From Burkholderiales bacterium (GTDB lineage Bacteria; Pseudomonadota; Gammaproteobacteria; Burkholderiales; Burkholderiaceae_E), in assembly GCA_003818495.1 (NCBI GenBank), contig RPRK01000028.1, forward strand, positions 1 through 35,494: a stretch of DNA of 35,494 bases. The letters are read 5' to 3'. The position numbers and the translations under genes were made by a program. Shown one piece after another: positions 35,074-35,494 of the stretch (position 1 is the stretch's first letter; each line of letters starts with the position of its first letter). The notes beneath the pieces were generated by a model. It made no database searches and was not told the origin of the DNA. It worked only from the letters and a program-made list of their open reading frames with translations.

Positions 35074-35494
35074 TCGATCGGCAGGCTTAAGCCAAAGAGA
35101 CGCGGCCGATGCGACCCGTTCAGGTAGAGCGGCCGCAACTGGGTTGGTCCACGCAATCCGACCGCGTCCGGCGTTCGGGTGGAGGTGTCTGGGCTGCGGA
35201 CACGGGAGCGAGGCAAGCCCAGCGAGCTGTCTTGAGAGCGGTGGGGCGCGTCCGGTGCACGAACCCTTGCGGAAACACGCTGCAGCGCGAACTGGCGGGA
35301 TCTGCCGCGATAGCTGCGAGCAACTCCGCAGTCCATAGACAGGACTTAGTTGGCACGGACGAACGCCGACACATCGACTCGCGTTGTCGGTTCGGCTCGC
35401 CTCGTCGCCACAGTGCGGGTGGTCGACGACATGGGCAGGAGGCTGCGACAAACGCGCGTCGGGTTTACCTTCGTGCGCCCTGGAGCGGCTCCTC

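Larger units (their letters stand above)
35014..35494. other. Region upstream of mnmG with no supported gene
   Basis: After the promoter and parS, about 420 bp to the window end have lower GC (about 62-68% in three hand-counted lines) and no recognisable gene. Small open frames exist on both strands but lack codon bias and familiar motifs. A 10-bp palindrome GGCTTAAGCC lies at 35084-35093. Two mutually exclusive stems can form around 35185-35222: GTGTC with GACAC, or CTGGGCT with AGCCCAG. No tRNA, DnaA-box cluster or transposon end was seen. Confidence 0.5.

Noticed and set aside
35062-35451. Open frame of about 130 codons on the minus strand upstream of mnmG
   Set aside because: It would have to read through parS and the mnmG promoter, lacks GC-rich third positions and has no recognisable motif.

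Overview
The window is a GC-rich (roughly 70% or more) proteobacterial chromosome segment. Gene content and order point to a betaproteobacterium, most likely Burkholderiales: mnmG-rsmG-parA-parB followed by atpIBEFHAGDC on the same strand is a typical beta-proteobacterial origin-proximal arrangement. A parS site in front of mnmG, a PEP-CTERM protein tail at the left edge, a MocR/DUF2917/LysE group and an FtrA/rhodanese/DUF1272 group fit the same placement. No rRNA, tRNA, CRISPR array, insertion sequence or prophage gene was seen.

Layout. 1-114: C-terminal tail of a PEP-CTERM protein, closed by a strong hairpin. 194-2248 (minus): a DUF2917-DUF1127 protein, a LysE exporter and an NAD(P)-binding protein, probably one operon, divergent from a MocR-type regulator (2400-3860) with three spaced CTGTACCGG-type half-sites between them. 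3904-7688: PhzF-like isomerase, a membrane GGDEF diguanylate cyclase, and a divergent ABM monooxygenase / quinone-oxidoreductase pair around a perfect 9-bp inverted repeat. 7785-10532: acyltransferase-3 membrane enzyme divergent from a hemerythrin-like protein, with an 11-bp-phased CTTAAG array between them, then a rhodanese lipoprotein. 10669-16513: class III CoA-transferase, a four-part PNPOx/PNPOx/GAF/winged-helix-like protein, an exonuclease fused to a domain of unknown function, and an FtrA-like regulator. 16611-19515: rhodanese, DUF1272, EthD-like, GST, glyoxalase-like and GFA-like small genes, many of them typical of electrophile, sulfur or formaldehyde/glutathione chemistry. 19544-21759: pseudouridine synthase and GT4 glycosyltransferase overlapping by 4 bp.

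22015-29171 (minus) is the complete F1Fo ATP synthase operon with a consensus-like sigma-70 promoter (TTGACC, 17 bp, TATACT) and a factor-independent terminator. Beside it on the plus strand is an exported HtrA-like protein with a PDZ domain that lacks the catalytic His and Asp, preceded by six 11-bp tandem repeats. 30683-35013 (minus) holds parB, parA, rsmG and mnmG. A 15/16 match to the consensus parS lies just upstream of the TATAAT box of mnmG, so ParB bound there could influence the operon that encodes it. The last 480 bases have lower GC and no gene I can support.

The most original leads are regulatory DNA: the MocR half-sites, the CTTAAG array, the six 11-bp repeats and the parS/promoter overlap. 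Among proteins they are the four-part PNPOx-GAF protein, the unknown-domain/exonuclease fusion coupled to FtrA, the HtrA-like pseudoprotease, and the pseudouridine synthase whose catalytic Asp appears to be Glu.
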